Part shown: piece by piece, positions 1-5,105 of the stretch
Position numbering within the stretch: position 1 is the first letter of the stretch
Layout of the letters: the number at the start of each line of letters is the position of its first letter
Source of the DNA: Actinomycetota bacterium
GTDB lineage: Bacteria; Actinomycetota; Acidimicrobiia; Acidimicrobiales; Poriferisodalaceae
Assembly (NCBI GenBank): GCA_013151655.1
Contig: JAADHX010000436.1
Coordinates: forward strand, 1-5,105
DNA length: 5,105 nt
Direction of reading: 5' to 3'
Notes under the pieces: model-generated
Seen by the model: the letters and a program-made list of their open reading frames with translations, nothing else
Told to the model about the DNA's origin: nothing
Database searches by the model: none
Position numbers and translations under genes: made by a program

Positions 1-351
1 CAGATCATGGATGCCAGTCAGCCGACCTTCCTGCTCACCTACTGGATTCGGGAACAGCAGCGTTGGAGTATTGAGGAGGCGATCCGGAGGCTGACTTCCG
101 ACACCGCTGATTTGTTCGGCATAGGCCAACGAGGCCGCCTTGTTGAAGGTAATTACGCCGATGTCAATGTGATCGATTTTGATGGTCTACGACTTCCGCA
201 ACCTCAGTACGTCAACGATTTCCCGAACGGCGTAGGTCGATTCATCCAGGGTTCGTCCGGGTACGACTACACGATCGTGAACGGTGAAGTGTTCATGGAC
301 CATGGTGAGCACACCGGTGTGCTTGCCGGTCAGATGCTCCGATCCAACTGA
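1..351 (+). CDS. N-acyl-D-amino-acid deacylase / amidohydrolase family protein, 3' part only
   Basis: This is the C-terminal 116 codons of a metal-dependent amidohydrolase, open at the left edge in frame 1 and ending at TGA 349-351. The segment QIMDASQPTFLLTYWIRE, followed by 'WSIEEAIRRLTSDTADLFGI' and then 'RGRLVEGNYADVNVIDFD', is the typical end of the D-aminoacylase/N-acyl-D-Asp(Glu) deacylase branch of the amidohydrolase superfamily: the last helices of the TIM barrel, then the return to the small beta-sandwich domain. The tail 'YTIVNGEVFMDHGEHTGVLAG' is the usual closing beta strand of that domain. Family members hydrolyse N-acyl-D-amino acids, or related cyclic amides, in the cytoplasm. 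The metal-ligand residues and most of the barrel lie outside the window, so the substrate cannot be judged. The ATG at position 7 is internal to the domain and is not the real start. It is followed after 73 bases by the next gene on the same strand, so co-transcription is possible. Confidence 0.85.
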   Translation, partial: QIMDASQPTFLLTYWIREQQRWSIEEAIRRLTSDTADLFGIGQRGRLVEGNYADVNVIDFDGLRLPQPQYVNDFPNGVGRFIQGSSGYDYTIVNGEVFMDHGEHTGVLAGQMLRSN

Positions 352-382
352 TCCGACAAGATGTCGCTACGGTCGGGTTCGC

Positions 383-399
383 TCGGAAGGCATTTCCGA
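383..399. other. small hairpin in the gap between the amidohydrolase and the MDMPI-like gene
   Basis: Arms TCGGAA (383-388) and TTCCGA (394-399) pair around a 5-base loop, and the flanking GCTC/GAGC (381-384, 402-405) offers an alternative outer pairing. No T run follows, so it is not a classical intrinsic terminator. It could be a weak terminator, a leader structure or chance. The rest of the 73-base gap shows only the ribosome binding site of the next gene. Confidence 0.2.
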
Positions 400-412
400 A
401 CTGAGCCAATCA

Positions 413-418
413 AGGGAG
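413..418 (+). promoter_or_regulatory. ribosome binding site deciding the start at 425
   Basis: AGGGAG lies 6 bases before the ATG at 425. This favours that start over an ATG at 284 in the same frame, which would sit inside the preceding gene and add 47 residues without domain character. Confidence 0.55.
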
Positions 419-424
419 CTTGTT

Positions 425-1210
425 ATGACCGCCGCCGCAATTACAGCGCTCGAAGTAGAAGTGCGCCATGCTCGCGAGTTGTTCGTGACATTGACCGCGC
501 CGGAGTGGCATGCCGCTTCGGCGTGTGAAGGATGGCGTGTGCAAGACGTCGTGCAGCACATGGCGTCGACCTTTCAGCAGATCGTCGATGCCTCATCGAT
601 CGACACCGGAGACTCCGACAAGGTGGAGGAGTCGGCTGAGGTTCCGGTACGGGCACGCAGAGATTGGTCGACCGATCAGGTTCTAGCCGCGTATGAAGAA
701 TGGGTCGACAAGGGCATTGCCGCACTGGCCGCGCTACAAGAACCCCCGATGGCCGAAATGGTTGTTCCGATTTCCGATCTGGGCTCACATCCACTGCACC
801 TGCTCGCCAACGCGATCGTGTTCGACCACTATTGCCACTTGCGATACGACATCGGAGCAGCGGTCGATCGAGCAGCGGTACTTCCCCACGATGAGGCTTC
901 CCTCGATGCGACGATCGAATGGATGCTCGCCGGCATTCCGCAGATGTGTGCAACACAACTTGCTGCTGGTCCTCAGCAGGCTGTGAATCTCGTTTTCGAG
1001 GGTCCCGGTGGTGGCAACTTTGTTCTCGCTCCCGGAGACGATGGCTGGACTGTCAGCCAAGGCTCAGACGCCGACGCCCCGACCGTTACCAGCGGCACTC
1101 ATGAGTTTGTGTCGTGGGGAACCAAAAGGTCCGACTGGCGAGACTCGACAACCGGCGACACGTCAAACCCTGACGTCGTAGCCGTCCTTGACGCCATCAA
1201 CGTCATCTGA
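425..1210 (+). CDS. maleylpyruvate isomerase-like (MDMPI/DinB-fold) metal-binding family protein
   Basis: The predicted protein has 261 residues, the usual size of the actinobacterial TIGR03083/mycothiol-dependent maleylpyruvate isomerase-like family. Residues 1-150 resemble the N-terminal four-helix DinB-fold domain. 'ACEGWRVQDVVQHMAS' at about 34-48 is the family signature carrying the first metal-ligand histidine (H45). 'VFDHYCHLRYDIG' at 132-144 supplies the second cluster (D134 and H138). Residues from about 180 to the end, including 'VTSGTHEFVSWGTKRSDW', resemble the SCP2-like C-terminal domain. Characterised relatives bind a divalent metal and use mycothiol, but most members have unknown substrates, so a specific reaction should not be assigned. 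In the Corynebacterium maleylpyruvate isomerase the second cluster is Glu-x3-His; here it is Asp-x3-His. The start at 425 is chosen for the AGGGAG site and domain length. Its 3' end overlaps the convergent neighbour by 8 bases. Confidence 0.85.
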   Translation: MTAAAITALEVEVRHARELFVTLTAPEWHAASACEGWRVQDVVQHMASTFQQIVDASSIDTGDSDKVEESAEVPVRARRDWSTDQVLAAYEEWVDKGIAALAALQEPPMAEMVVPISDLGSHPLHLLANAIVFDHYCHLRYDIGAAVDRAAVLPHDEASLDATIEWMLAGIPQMCATQLAAGPQQAVNLVFEGPGGGNFVLAPGDDGWTVSQGSDADAPTVTSGTHEFVSWGTKRSDWRDSTTGDTSNPDVVAVLDAINVI

Positions 1211-1931
1211 GGCGGCTTCGCAGTTCGACGTAGACCGCTTCACCTGCCAGCGCTGTTAGAGAATCGGCCATCGAGTCGATCACTTTTTCAGTTCCGACGT
1301 ATGCCTCGGCACCCTCTGAGTTTTCGGTGCAGCACCACGCCATCTTCTCTCCGTGCGTTCCCCAGTCGTCTCGGGTCCATCGGCGAACGGTGGCCGTTTC
1401 GGTCGCATCGTCGACCTCTTGCCAGTCGACTCGCAGCGGGAGTTGCCAGCAGACGGATGGCTTCCAGTCGATGGGTGACTCGTCAGCTTCGACAGCCGCG
1501 ATGTGCAGCGCGCACCCCTCGCCCCCGGCGAAACCAGGCCGGTTTAGGAAGATGCACGCTCCATCGATAACGCGAGTGTGAGTCCGGTCGGCATCTCCGA
1601 AAATGTTGACTGGCTCGGCCTCGGAGCGCTCAGATTGGTTGGTCTCACGCGCGGCTTCGTAGTACTCGAACTGCTCCGGACTGAGCATCGTGGCATAGGC
1701 AGCGACCGTCATGGCCTCACCTTCGCCGGTCGGCCCGTCGCCGAAATGAGCGCCGAGCGAACAGCAACCTTGATTGAGTTCGACCGCTTCCCCAGCGAGG
1801 ATGCCCTTGCATCCCTGCCCAAAAATGCAAGTCCAATTCGACTGGAGAAACTCTCGCTCGAATCGCCAAGCAGTCTCGCCGCGATCGATCTCGATGAAGT
1901 CGCCGCCGGACGAATCGGATATTGCGCTCAC
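1203..1931 (-). CDS. cysteine-rich protein, possible YkgJ/DUF3109-like metal-chelating protein
   Basis: The predicted protein has 242 residues, no signal peptide and no membrane segment, so it is probably cytoplasmic. It has nine cysteines: C35 and C41 ('WTCIFGQGCKG'), a CC pair at 56-57 ('NQGCCSLGAHF'), C126 ('GACIFLNRPGF'), C140 ('GGEGCALH'), C161 ('PSVCWQLPLR') and a second CC pair at 200-201 ('AWCCTEN'). Clusters of this kind, with C-x5-C followed by CC and then spaced single cysteines, resemble the zinc- or iron-chelating YkgJ/DUF3109-type proteins; I make this link from pattern alone. The start is GTG, and its first bases overlap the TGA of the upstream gene as GTGA (1928-1931). There is no Shine-Dalgarno site, so translation is probably coupled to the membrane-protein gene. 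The function is unknown. Metal storage, iron-sulphur handling or a redox role are all possible. Confidence 0.8.
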   Translation of the reverse strand: MSAISDSSGGDFIEIDRGETAWRFEREFLQSNWTCIFGQGCKGILAGEAVELNQGCCSLGAHFGDGPTGEGEAMTVAAYATMLSPEQFEYYEAARETNQSERSEAEPVNIFGDADRTHTRVIDGACIFLNRPGFAGGEGCALHIAAVEADESPIDWKPSVCWQLPLRVDWQEVDDATETATVRRWTRDDWGTHGEKMAWCCTENSEGAEAYVGTEKVIDSMADSLTALAGEAVYVELRSRLR

Positions 1932-3370
1932 AGTTGGGTGAACGAAACTTGGCGCCCGTCCCGGCCCAGGTCGATGCTGTCGTTCGTTCTTTCGCCGCTG
2001 TTGGCCTCAGGTGACGGATCGACTGGAGCTAGTTGGAGTCGACTATCGCGCTCGAGAATCAAGGCGCTGCCGTCTGGAGCGAATGCAAGCAGGTCTCCTG
2101 TGTCATCAACGCTGAATTCGCCATCGGCTGAGATGAGGCTGTATCCGGTCGAGGTGCCCGCCGCGATCGTGCAGCCGTCGGCGGTGGCGAGAAGGCCGCC
2201 GGACACAGGGGCCTCCGCAATCGTTGTACCGTCGGCTAGCCCCACCAGAACGACCTCGTTGGCTGAACCGCGAACGAGTATTAGGCAGGTAGACCTGCGC
2301 GGAGCGAACCGGTCCAGGCCGTTATCGCTGAGCGTGGTGTCGAGGTACTGCCCCTGAATTGATCCACTGCTGTTGATGATTGCCGTGCCTGATGAGCCGA
2401 CAACAATGAGCTGGTTTCCATCGGTCGCGACGTATCCGTTCTCGATAGTGCCAATCTCGAGGGTGTCTCCCGATTCGGTGTCGCCGGAGGCCTTGGATAG
2501 CCGCACAATTTCGCCGTCGACGGTGACCAGAATGACACCGTCGTCGACGATCATCGCAGCCCGCACCGAGCTGGTGACTCCGGATGCTGCCACCTCGCCG
2601 TCGTGGTTGAACATTCTGACGGTTGCATCGCTGCCCACGTTCTGCGTGGTCACGACAAAAGATGGGTCGATCGCGAGGGCAAGGCCGGGAAAGAATGATG
2701 CGCTATCACTATCGAACGAGAAGAGAACACTCTGGAAGTTGCCTGAATCGGTGACGAGAACGTTGCGTCCCGAGGGATCGCTACGCGCGAGCCGAAATTC
2801 GTATCGAGCCCCAGCGGAGGGAGCCAGCGCATCCGTATCCAGCTGTTCACCGGTTGGCCCGTGGACCAGAACTGCTCGTTGCGCGCCTTCGCTACTGGCG
2901 ATGAGGGTCAGGGCACTCCCAGCTGGTCTGGTGATTCCGTCTGAGCTTGTCTCAAGCTCAACCGTTTCAACGGCCTCGCTCTCGAGGTCGAAAATCGACA
3001 CTTCGGTCGGAGAGATCGCCATCATTGTCGTTTCGACGACTTCAGAATCGGCTAAGAGCCGAATGTCAGTACTGATCTTGCGTTGTTCCTCGCCTTCGGC
3101 ATTGTTGATCGTGATCAGGCCGGTCCGCTCGTCGATCAGCACGACACGGTTCCATTGCTCGCTCACGGCTCCAGAACTAGGCGCTGGAGTGTCGCCTCCG
3201 ACTATGCGCCCGACGACAATCGCGCCAAGGGCTATTGCGGCAACAACTCCAGCAACGGTAATCGCCCGTCGAAACAGATAATTCGGGTGTCCGGCTTGGC
3301 GTGAGTTCCGGTCCCGACCAATGGAGGGCAGATTGCCGCTGTCGTCGAGGGGCGATGGTGGCGACGGCAT
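1928..3370 (-). CDS. single-pass membrane protein with extracytoplasmic beta-propeller-like domain, function unknown
   Basis: From the ATG at 3368-3370 the product has 480 residues. The N-terminal tail of about 35 residues is hydrophilic and Pro/Arg-containing and should be cytoplasmic. Residues 36-57 ('AITVAGVVAAIALGAIVVGR') form one membrane segment preceded by 'RR', giving an N-in topology. A Pro/Ser linker ('GGDTPAPSSG') leads to some 400 residues rich in short beta strands. Recurrent strand-turn patterns such as 'VVLIDERTGLITI', 'VSIFDLESEAVETVEL', 'VRMFNHDGEV', 'ILVTVDGEIVRL' and 'AFAPDGSALILERDSRL' suggest WD40/PQQ-like propeller blades. The only two cysteines, C362 and C400, lie outside the membrane and could form a disulphide. 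An upstream in-frame TTG at 3398-3400 would add 10 residues but would overlap the divergent gene; neither start has a clear ribosome site. It is the first gene of a two-gene operon with the Cys-rich protein. I do not recognise a named family. A sensor, anti-sigma-like or scaffold role is guesswork. Confidence 0.8.
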   Translation of the reverse strand: MPSPPSPLDDSGNLPSIGRDRNSRQAGHPNYLFRRAITVAGVVAAIALGAIVVGRIVGGDTPAPSSGAVSEQWNRVVLIDERTGLITINNAEGEEQRKISTDIRLLADSEVVETTMMAISPTEVSIFDLESEAVETVELETSSDGITRPAGSALTLIASSEGAQRAVLVHGPTGEQLDTDALAPSAGARYEFRLARSDPSGRNVLVTDSGNFQSVLFSFDSDSASFFPGLALAIDPSFVVTTQNVGSDATVRMFNHDGEVAASGVTSSVRAAMIVDDGVILVTVDGEIVRLSKASGDTESGDTLEIGTIENGYVATDGNQLIVVGSSGTAIINSSGSIQGQYLDTTLSDNGLDRFAPRRSTCLILVRGSANEVVLVGLADGTTIAEAPVSGGLLATADGCTIAAGTSTGYSLISADGEFSVDDTGDLLAFAPDGSALILERDSRLQLAPVDPSPEANSGERTNDSIDLGRDGRQVSFTQL

Positions 3371-3392
3371 CAGAGTCGATCGTACGCGCAGT

Positions 3393-3584
3393 ATGGTCAA
3401 CGCGGTGGAGTTCAGTTGCCCTCGATGCCAAACAGCGATCGATATCGAGTTTTACGGCCCTTGCGAATCGTGTCACACCGAGCTCCGGGCGAAGTATCAG
3501 TCCGAAGGTCGAATCGTCGAGTTGCTCGAGTACGAACCAAAAATGAACGTCACCCCGAACGCCGTCGCCCTCAAAGATGACTAG
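3393..3584 (+). CDS. 63-residue zinc-ribbon protein
   Basis: This small protein starts 'MVNAVEFSCPRC' and contains two knuckles, C9-P-R-C12 and C24-E-S-C27, separated by 11 residues ('QTAIDIEFYGP'). That is the spacing of a compact zinc ribbon (CxxC...CxxC) and should bind one zinc ion. The remaining residues, 'LRAKYQSEGRIVELLEYEPK', are charged and probably form a short helix and a strand. Similar small 'FYGPC..C' proteins are, from memory, conserved in actinobacteria without known function. The ATG at 3393 is chosen because all domain residues follow it; an ATG at 3321 would add 24 low-complexity residues lying over the opposite gene. No Shine-Dalgarno site is visible, so a leaderless transcript is possible. 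It diverges from the membrane-protein operon and is followed after 19 bases by a strong hairpin. The role is unknown; nucleic-acid or protein binding is typical of ribbons. Confidence 0.7.
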   Translation: MVNAVEFSCPRCQTAIDIEFYGPCESCHTELRAKYQSEGRIVELLEYEPKMNVTPNAVALKDD

Positions 3585-3603
3585 CCCCAACAGCCCAGCC
3601 GAA

Positions 3604-3646
3604 CTCGTGATCTTTTACCGACGCATCGTCGGTAAAAGATCACGAG
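3604..3646. repeat. perfect 20-bp inverted repeat with 3-base loop (hairpin, possible terminator)
   Basis: Bases 3604-3623 are exactly complementary to 3627-3646, with CAT (3624-3626) as the loop. The apex is the GC-rich CGACG/CGTCG. Below it the left arm carries TTTT (3613-3616) and the right arm AAAA (3634-3637), and the base is CTCGTGATC/GATCACGAG. No T run follows on either strand. It begins 19 bases after the stop of the zinc-ribbon gene and ends 105 bases before the tRNA, so a transcription end or mRNA-stabilising role for the upstream gene is plausible. A dispersed palindromic repeat or a protein-binding palindrome are alternatives. Confidence 0.9.
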
Positions 3647-3751
3647 ATGCGAGGGAGCGAGTCAGTTCCTCCAGGTTGCAGGGAGTTCTCGGCGTGGTAC
3701 GTGGCATAGCGGCGATATCGTGTCGGGTCTCCAGCGATGGAGCCCGATCTC

Positions 3752-3828
3752 GGGGACGTAGCTCAGTTGGCTAGAGCACCTGCTTTGCAAGCAGGGGGTC
3801 GTGGGTTCGATTCCCATCGTCTCCACCA
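3752..3828 (+). tRNA. tRNA-Ala (anticodon TGC), CCA encoded
   Basis: A full cloverleaf can be drawn. The acceptor stem GGGGACG (3752-3758) pairs with CGTCTCC (3818-3824) and includes a G3-U70 wobble pair, the classic alanine identity element. The D arm is GCTC/GAGC (3761-3764, 3774-3777) with loop AGTTGGCTA. The anticodon stem CCTGC/GCAGG (3779-3783, 3791-3795) encloses the loop TTTGCAA, with anticodon TGC at 3786-3788. The T arm GTGGG/CCCAT (3801-3805, 3813-3817) has the loop TTCGATT. The discriminator base is A3825, and CCA is encoded at 3826-3828. It reads GCN alanine codons, chiefly GCA. It lies alone between protein genes. A TATCGT at 3716-3721 could serve as a -10 box, but no convincing -35 partner is visible. 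Confidence 0.97.
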
Positions 3829-3933
3829 TCGAGGTCGTTCGGTCCACTATGGCGCTCGCCTGGTCGCGGCCAATCAACAAGACGGGCCGCAATCACATCC
3901 AGGTCGGTGCTTGCAACAATCTCAGCTGGCACC

Positions 3934-3949
3934 AAAGCGCCAGCGCTTT
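3934..3949 (+). terminator. possible weak terminator after the tRNA
   Basis: AAAGCGC (3934-3940) and GCGCTTT (3943-3949) are perfect complements; a realistic fold is 6 bp with a CCAG loop. A pyrimidine-rich stretch (CTGATTCTTCGTTT, 3950-3963) follows. The stem is short and about 105 bases beyond the tRNA, so the call is tentative. The rest of the 252-base gap at 3829-4080 shows no recognisable gene. An open frame upstream of 4081 runs through it without protein character. Confidence 0.3.
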
Positions 3950-4069
3950 CTGATTCTTCGTTTAAGGTCACAACAGTGAGCCTTTCCGATCCACAGCCAT
4001 CAGCCGCGGATCAATCAAGCCACACCATTTACACAAACAACGAAACAGACCCGTGGCGTTGGGTTTCCC

Positions 4070-4075
4070 AGGGGG
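4070..4075 (+). promoter_or_regulatory. ribosome binding site deciding the GTG start at 4081
   Basis: AGGGGG lies 5 bases before GTG 4081. Together with the signal peptide that begins exactly there, it supports this start over an in-frame GTG at 3976, which would place 35 hydrophilic residues before the signal sequence. Confidence 0.55.
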
Positions 4076-4080
4076 CGGTT

Positions 4081-5105
4081 GTGAAGATCCGAATCGGACT
4101 AGGTGTTGGGCTCGCGGCAGCCACGCTGGCAACAGGTTCGCTCGTCAGTGCTGGCACTGTGGCCACGGAGCCACTTCCAACGTCGGCCGATCTGGTGCCA
4201 CAACAAGATCAAGATCCGGTCGCAATCGCACTTGCCTTCCTGGAAGGTCAGCGCGAGCCGCTCGATGTCACGGCCAGGGCGCTCGACACCAACGGACTCG
4301 TCGTCACCGACGTCGTCCCAACCGAGCACAACGGTCTGACAAATGTCTACGTGCAGCAACAGCAGAACGGAATCGACATCTTTCGAGCAATCGTCAACGT
4401 AGCGGTCAGCAAGGATGGTTCGGTCTTAACCGCGGCCAGCCGCCTGGTGGCAAACGCTGACAGTGCAGACGATCTTCAGATCGATGCGTCCGAGGCGGCA
4501 GCCTTCGCGGCAGCCGCGGTGGGCGTAGTTCCAACATCATCATTCCAGGTGCTCGATCCTGCCGTCGGCAACGACCGGGCGCAAACATTGAGTGACGGTG
4601 GAGTATCCCGGTCGGCCATCCCCGCTCGGCTCGTGTACCAACATGTCGATGGCGAGTTCCTTCGCCTTGCCTGGGAAATAGCCATCGAGACTCTGGACGG
4701 ACAACACTGGTGGCAGATTCGTATCGATGCCGCCAGTGGTGAAGAGCTCGACCGCAACAACCTCACCGTCCACGAGGCCACAAGCGCTGGCATTGACGAC
4801 AGGGATGCTCACATCGGGTCGCAGAGCGATGCTGTGCCAAACGATGACGTTGCATCAAGCACTGCTGACTGGTTGAACCAAGACGCCCCGCAGGCAGCGA
4901 GTCTCGTTGCCGACGGCTCGTCGTATCGCGTGTACGCCCAACCAACCGAGGCGCCTTCGTTTGGTGCACGCACCCTCGTGACTCAACCCGCTGACGAGAC
5001 GGCCTCGCCGTTCGGGTGGCACGACATCGGTGGAACCGCTGGTCCCAAGTACCAGATCACACGGGGCAACAACGTTTTTGCGTATACCGACATCAACAAC
5101 GACGA
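4081..5105 (+). CDS. secreted fungalysin-type (M36) metallopeptidase precursor, N-terminal part
   Basis: The frame is open from GTG 4081 to the right edge (341 full codons), so the gene is truncated by the window. Residues 1-24 form a Sec signal peptide: K/R near the N terminus, a hydrophobic core 'IGLGVGLAAATLATGSLV', and probable cleavage after 'VSA'. Residues about 70-123 match the fungalysin/thermolysin propeptide (FTP) pattern, with 'GLVVTDVVPTEHNGLTNVYV', 'QQQNGIDIF' and 'VAVSKDGSVL'. Residues about 184-223 ('RLVYQHVDGEFLRLAWEI' and 'WWQIRIDAASGEEL') resemble a PepSY-type propeptide segment. From about 282 the sequence enters the M36 catalytic region: 'YRVYAQPTEAPSFGARTLV', 'PADETASPFGWHDIGG' and 'ITRGNNVFAYTDINND'. 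Family members are zinc endopeptidases secreted as inactive precursors; the pro-region inhibits and assists folding. The HEXXH zinc motif would lie beyond the window, so activity cannot be confirmed. The gene stands alone after the tRNA, and no clear promoter was identified. Confidence 0.88.
   Translation, partial: MKIRIGLGVGLAAATLATGSLVSAGTVATEPLPTSADLVPQQDQDPVAIALAFLEGQREPLDVTARALDTNGLVVTDVVPTEHNGLTNVYVQQQQNGIDIFRAIVNVAVSKDGSVLTAASRLVANADSADDLQIDASEAAAFAAAAVGVVPTSSFQVLDPAVGNDRAQTLSDGGVSRSAIPARLVYQHVDGEFLRLAWEIAIETLDGQHWWQIRIDAASGEELDRNNLTVHEATSAGIDDRDAHIGSQSDAVPNDDVASSTADWLNQDAPQAASLVADGSSYRVYAQPTEAPSFGARTLVTQPADETASPFGWHDIGGTAGPKYQITRGNNVFAYTDINND

Noticed and set aside
284..424. N-terminal extension of the MDMPI-like protein from ATG 284
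   Set aside because: The extension overlaps the end of the amidohydrolase and has no family resemblance; ATG 425 has a good ribosome site.
1578..3281. Two long plus-strand open frames (259 and 302 codons) opposite the minus-strand operon
   Set aside because: Their translations are Ser/Arg/Pro-rich with no domain character, while the minus-strand frames give a clear membrane segment, strand patterns and cysteine clusters. They are shadows of a GC-rich gene.
3729..3742. Small CTCCA/TGGAG hairpin just before the tRNA
   Set aside because: A 5-bp stem is too short to support a function. Its likeness to the tRNA 3' end (GTCTCCA) is only seven bases and not evidence of a duplicated or attachment site.
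3662..3971. Minus-strand reading frames over the tRNA with 'MGIEPTTPCLQSRCSSQLSYVP' style and 'DGNRTHDPLLAKQVL' style peptides
   Set aside because: These are the well-known false proteins read from the antisense strand of tRNA genes; the tRNA explains the sequence.
3976..4080. In-frame GTG at 3976 as the start of the M36 protein
   Set aside because: It would put 35 polar residues before the signal peptide and has no ribosome site, whereas GTG 4081 has AGGGGG at good spacing and begins the signal peptide.
3752..4080. tRNA 3' end as an integration (att) site of a mobile element
   Set aside because: No integrase gene or direct repeat of the tRNA 3' end is visible downstream in the window.

Overview
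The window looks like an ordinary chromosomal stretch from an actinobacterium. Three things point there: a member of the mycothiol-dependent maleylpyruvate isomerase-like family, frequent GTG/TTG start options with few Shine-Dalgarno sites, and moderately high GC with NTCG-rich codons. The mix with a secreted fungalysin-type (M36) protease would suit an Acidimicrobiia/Ilumatobacter-like lineage, but that placement is inference from style and not from a marker gene.

Layout, left to right. (1) Positions 1-351, plus strand, are the 3' end of a D-aminoacylase-type amidohydrolase cut by the window edge. (2) Positions 425-1210, plus strand, hold a complete 261-residue DinB/MDMPI-type metal-binding protein with its own ribosome binding site. 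(3) A two-gene minus-strand operon runs from about 3370 down to 1203: first a single-pass membrane protein with a large extracytoplasmic, probably beta-propeller-like domain, then a nine-cysteine soluble protein whose GTG start overlaps the upstream stop by 4 bases. The operon meets gene 2 tail to tail, and their stops overlap by 8 bases. (4) Diverging from the operon, with only about 22 bases between start codons, is a 63-residue zinc-ribbon protein (3393-3584). (5) A perfect 20-bp inverted repeat with a 3-base loop lies just after it (3604-3646). (6) A complete tRNA-Ala(TGC) with encoded CCA is at 3752-3828. (7) From 4081 to the right edge runs the N-terminal part of a secreted M36 metallopeptidase precursor: signal peptide, FTP and PepSY-like propeptide, and the start of the catalytic domain.

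The genes do not form one obvious pathway. The only clear functional unit is the translationally coupled membrane protein/Cys-rich protein pair. I see no mobile element, CRISPR array, phage gene or defence island. The items most worth a second look are the long hairpin with its unusual U/A arrangement, the uncharacterised operon, and the very tight divergent start region next to it.
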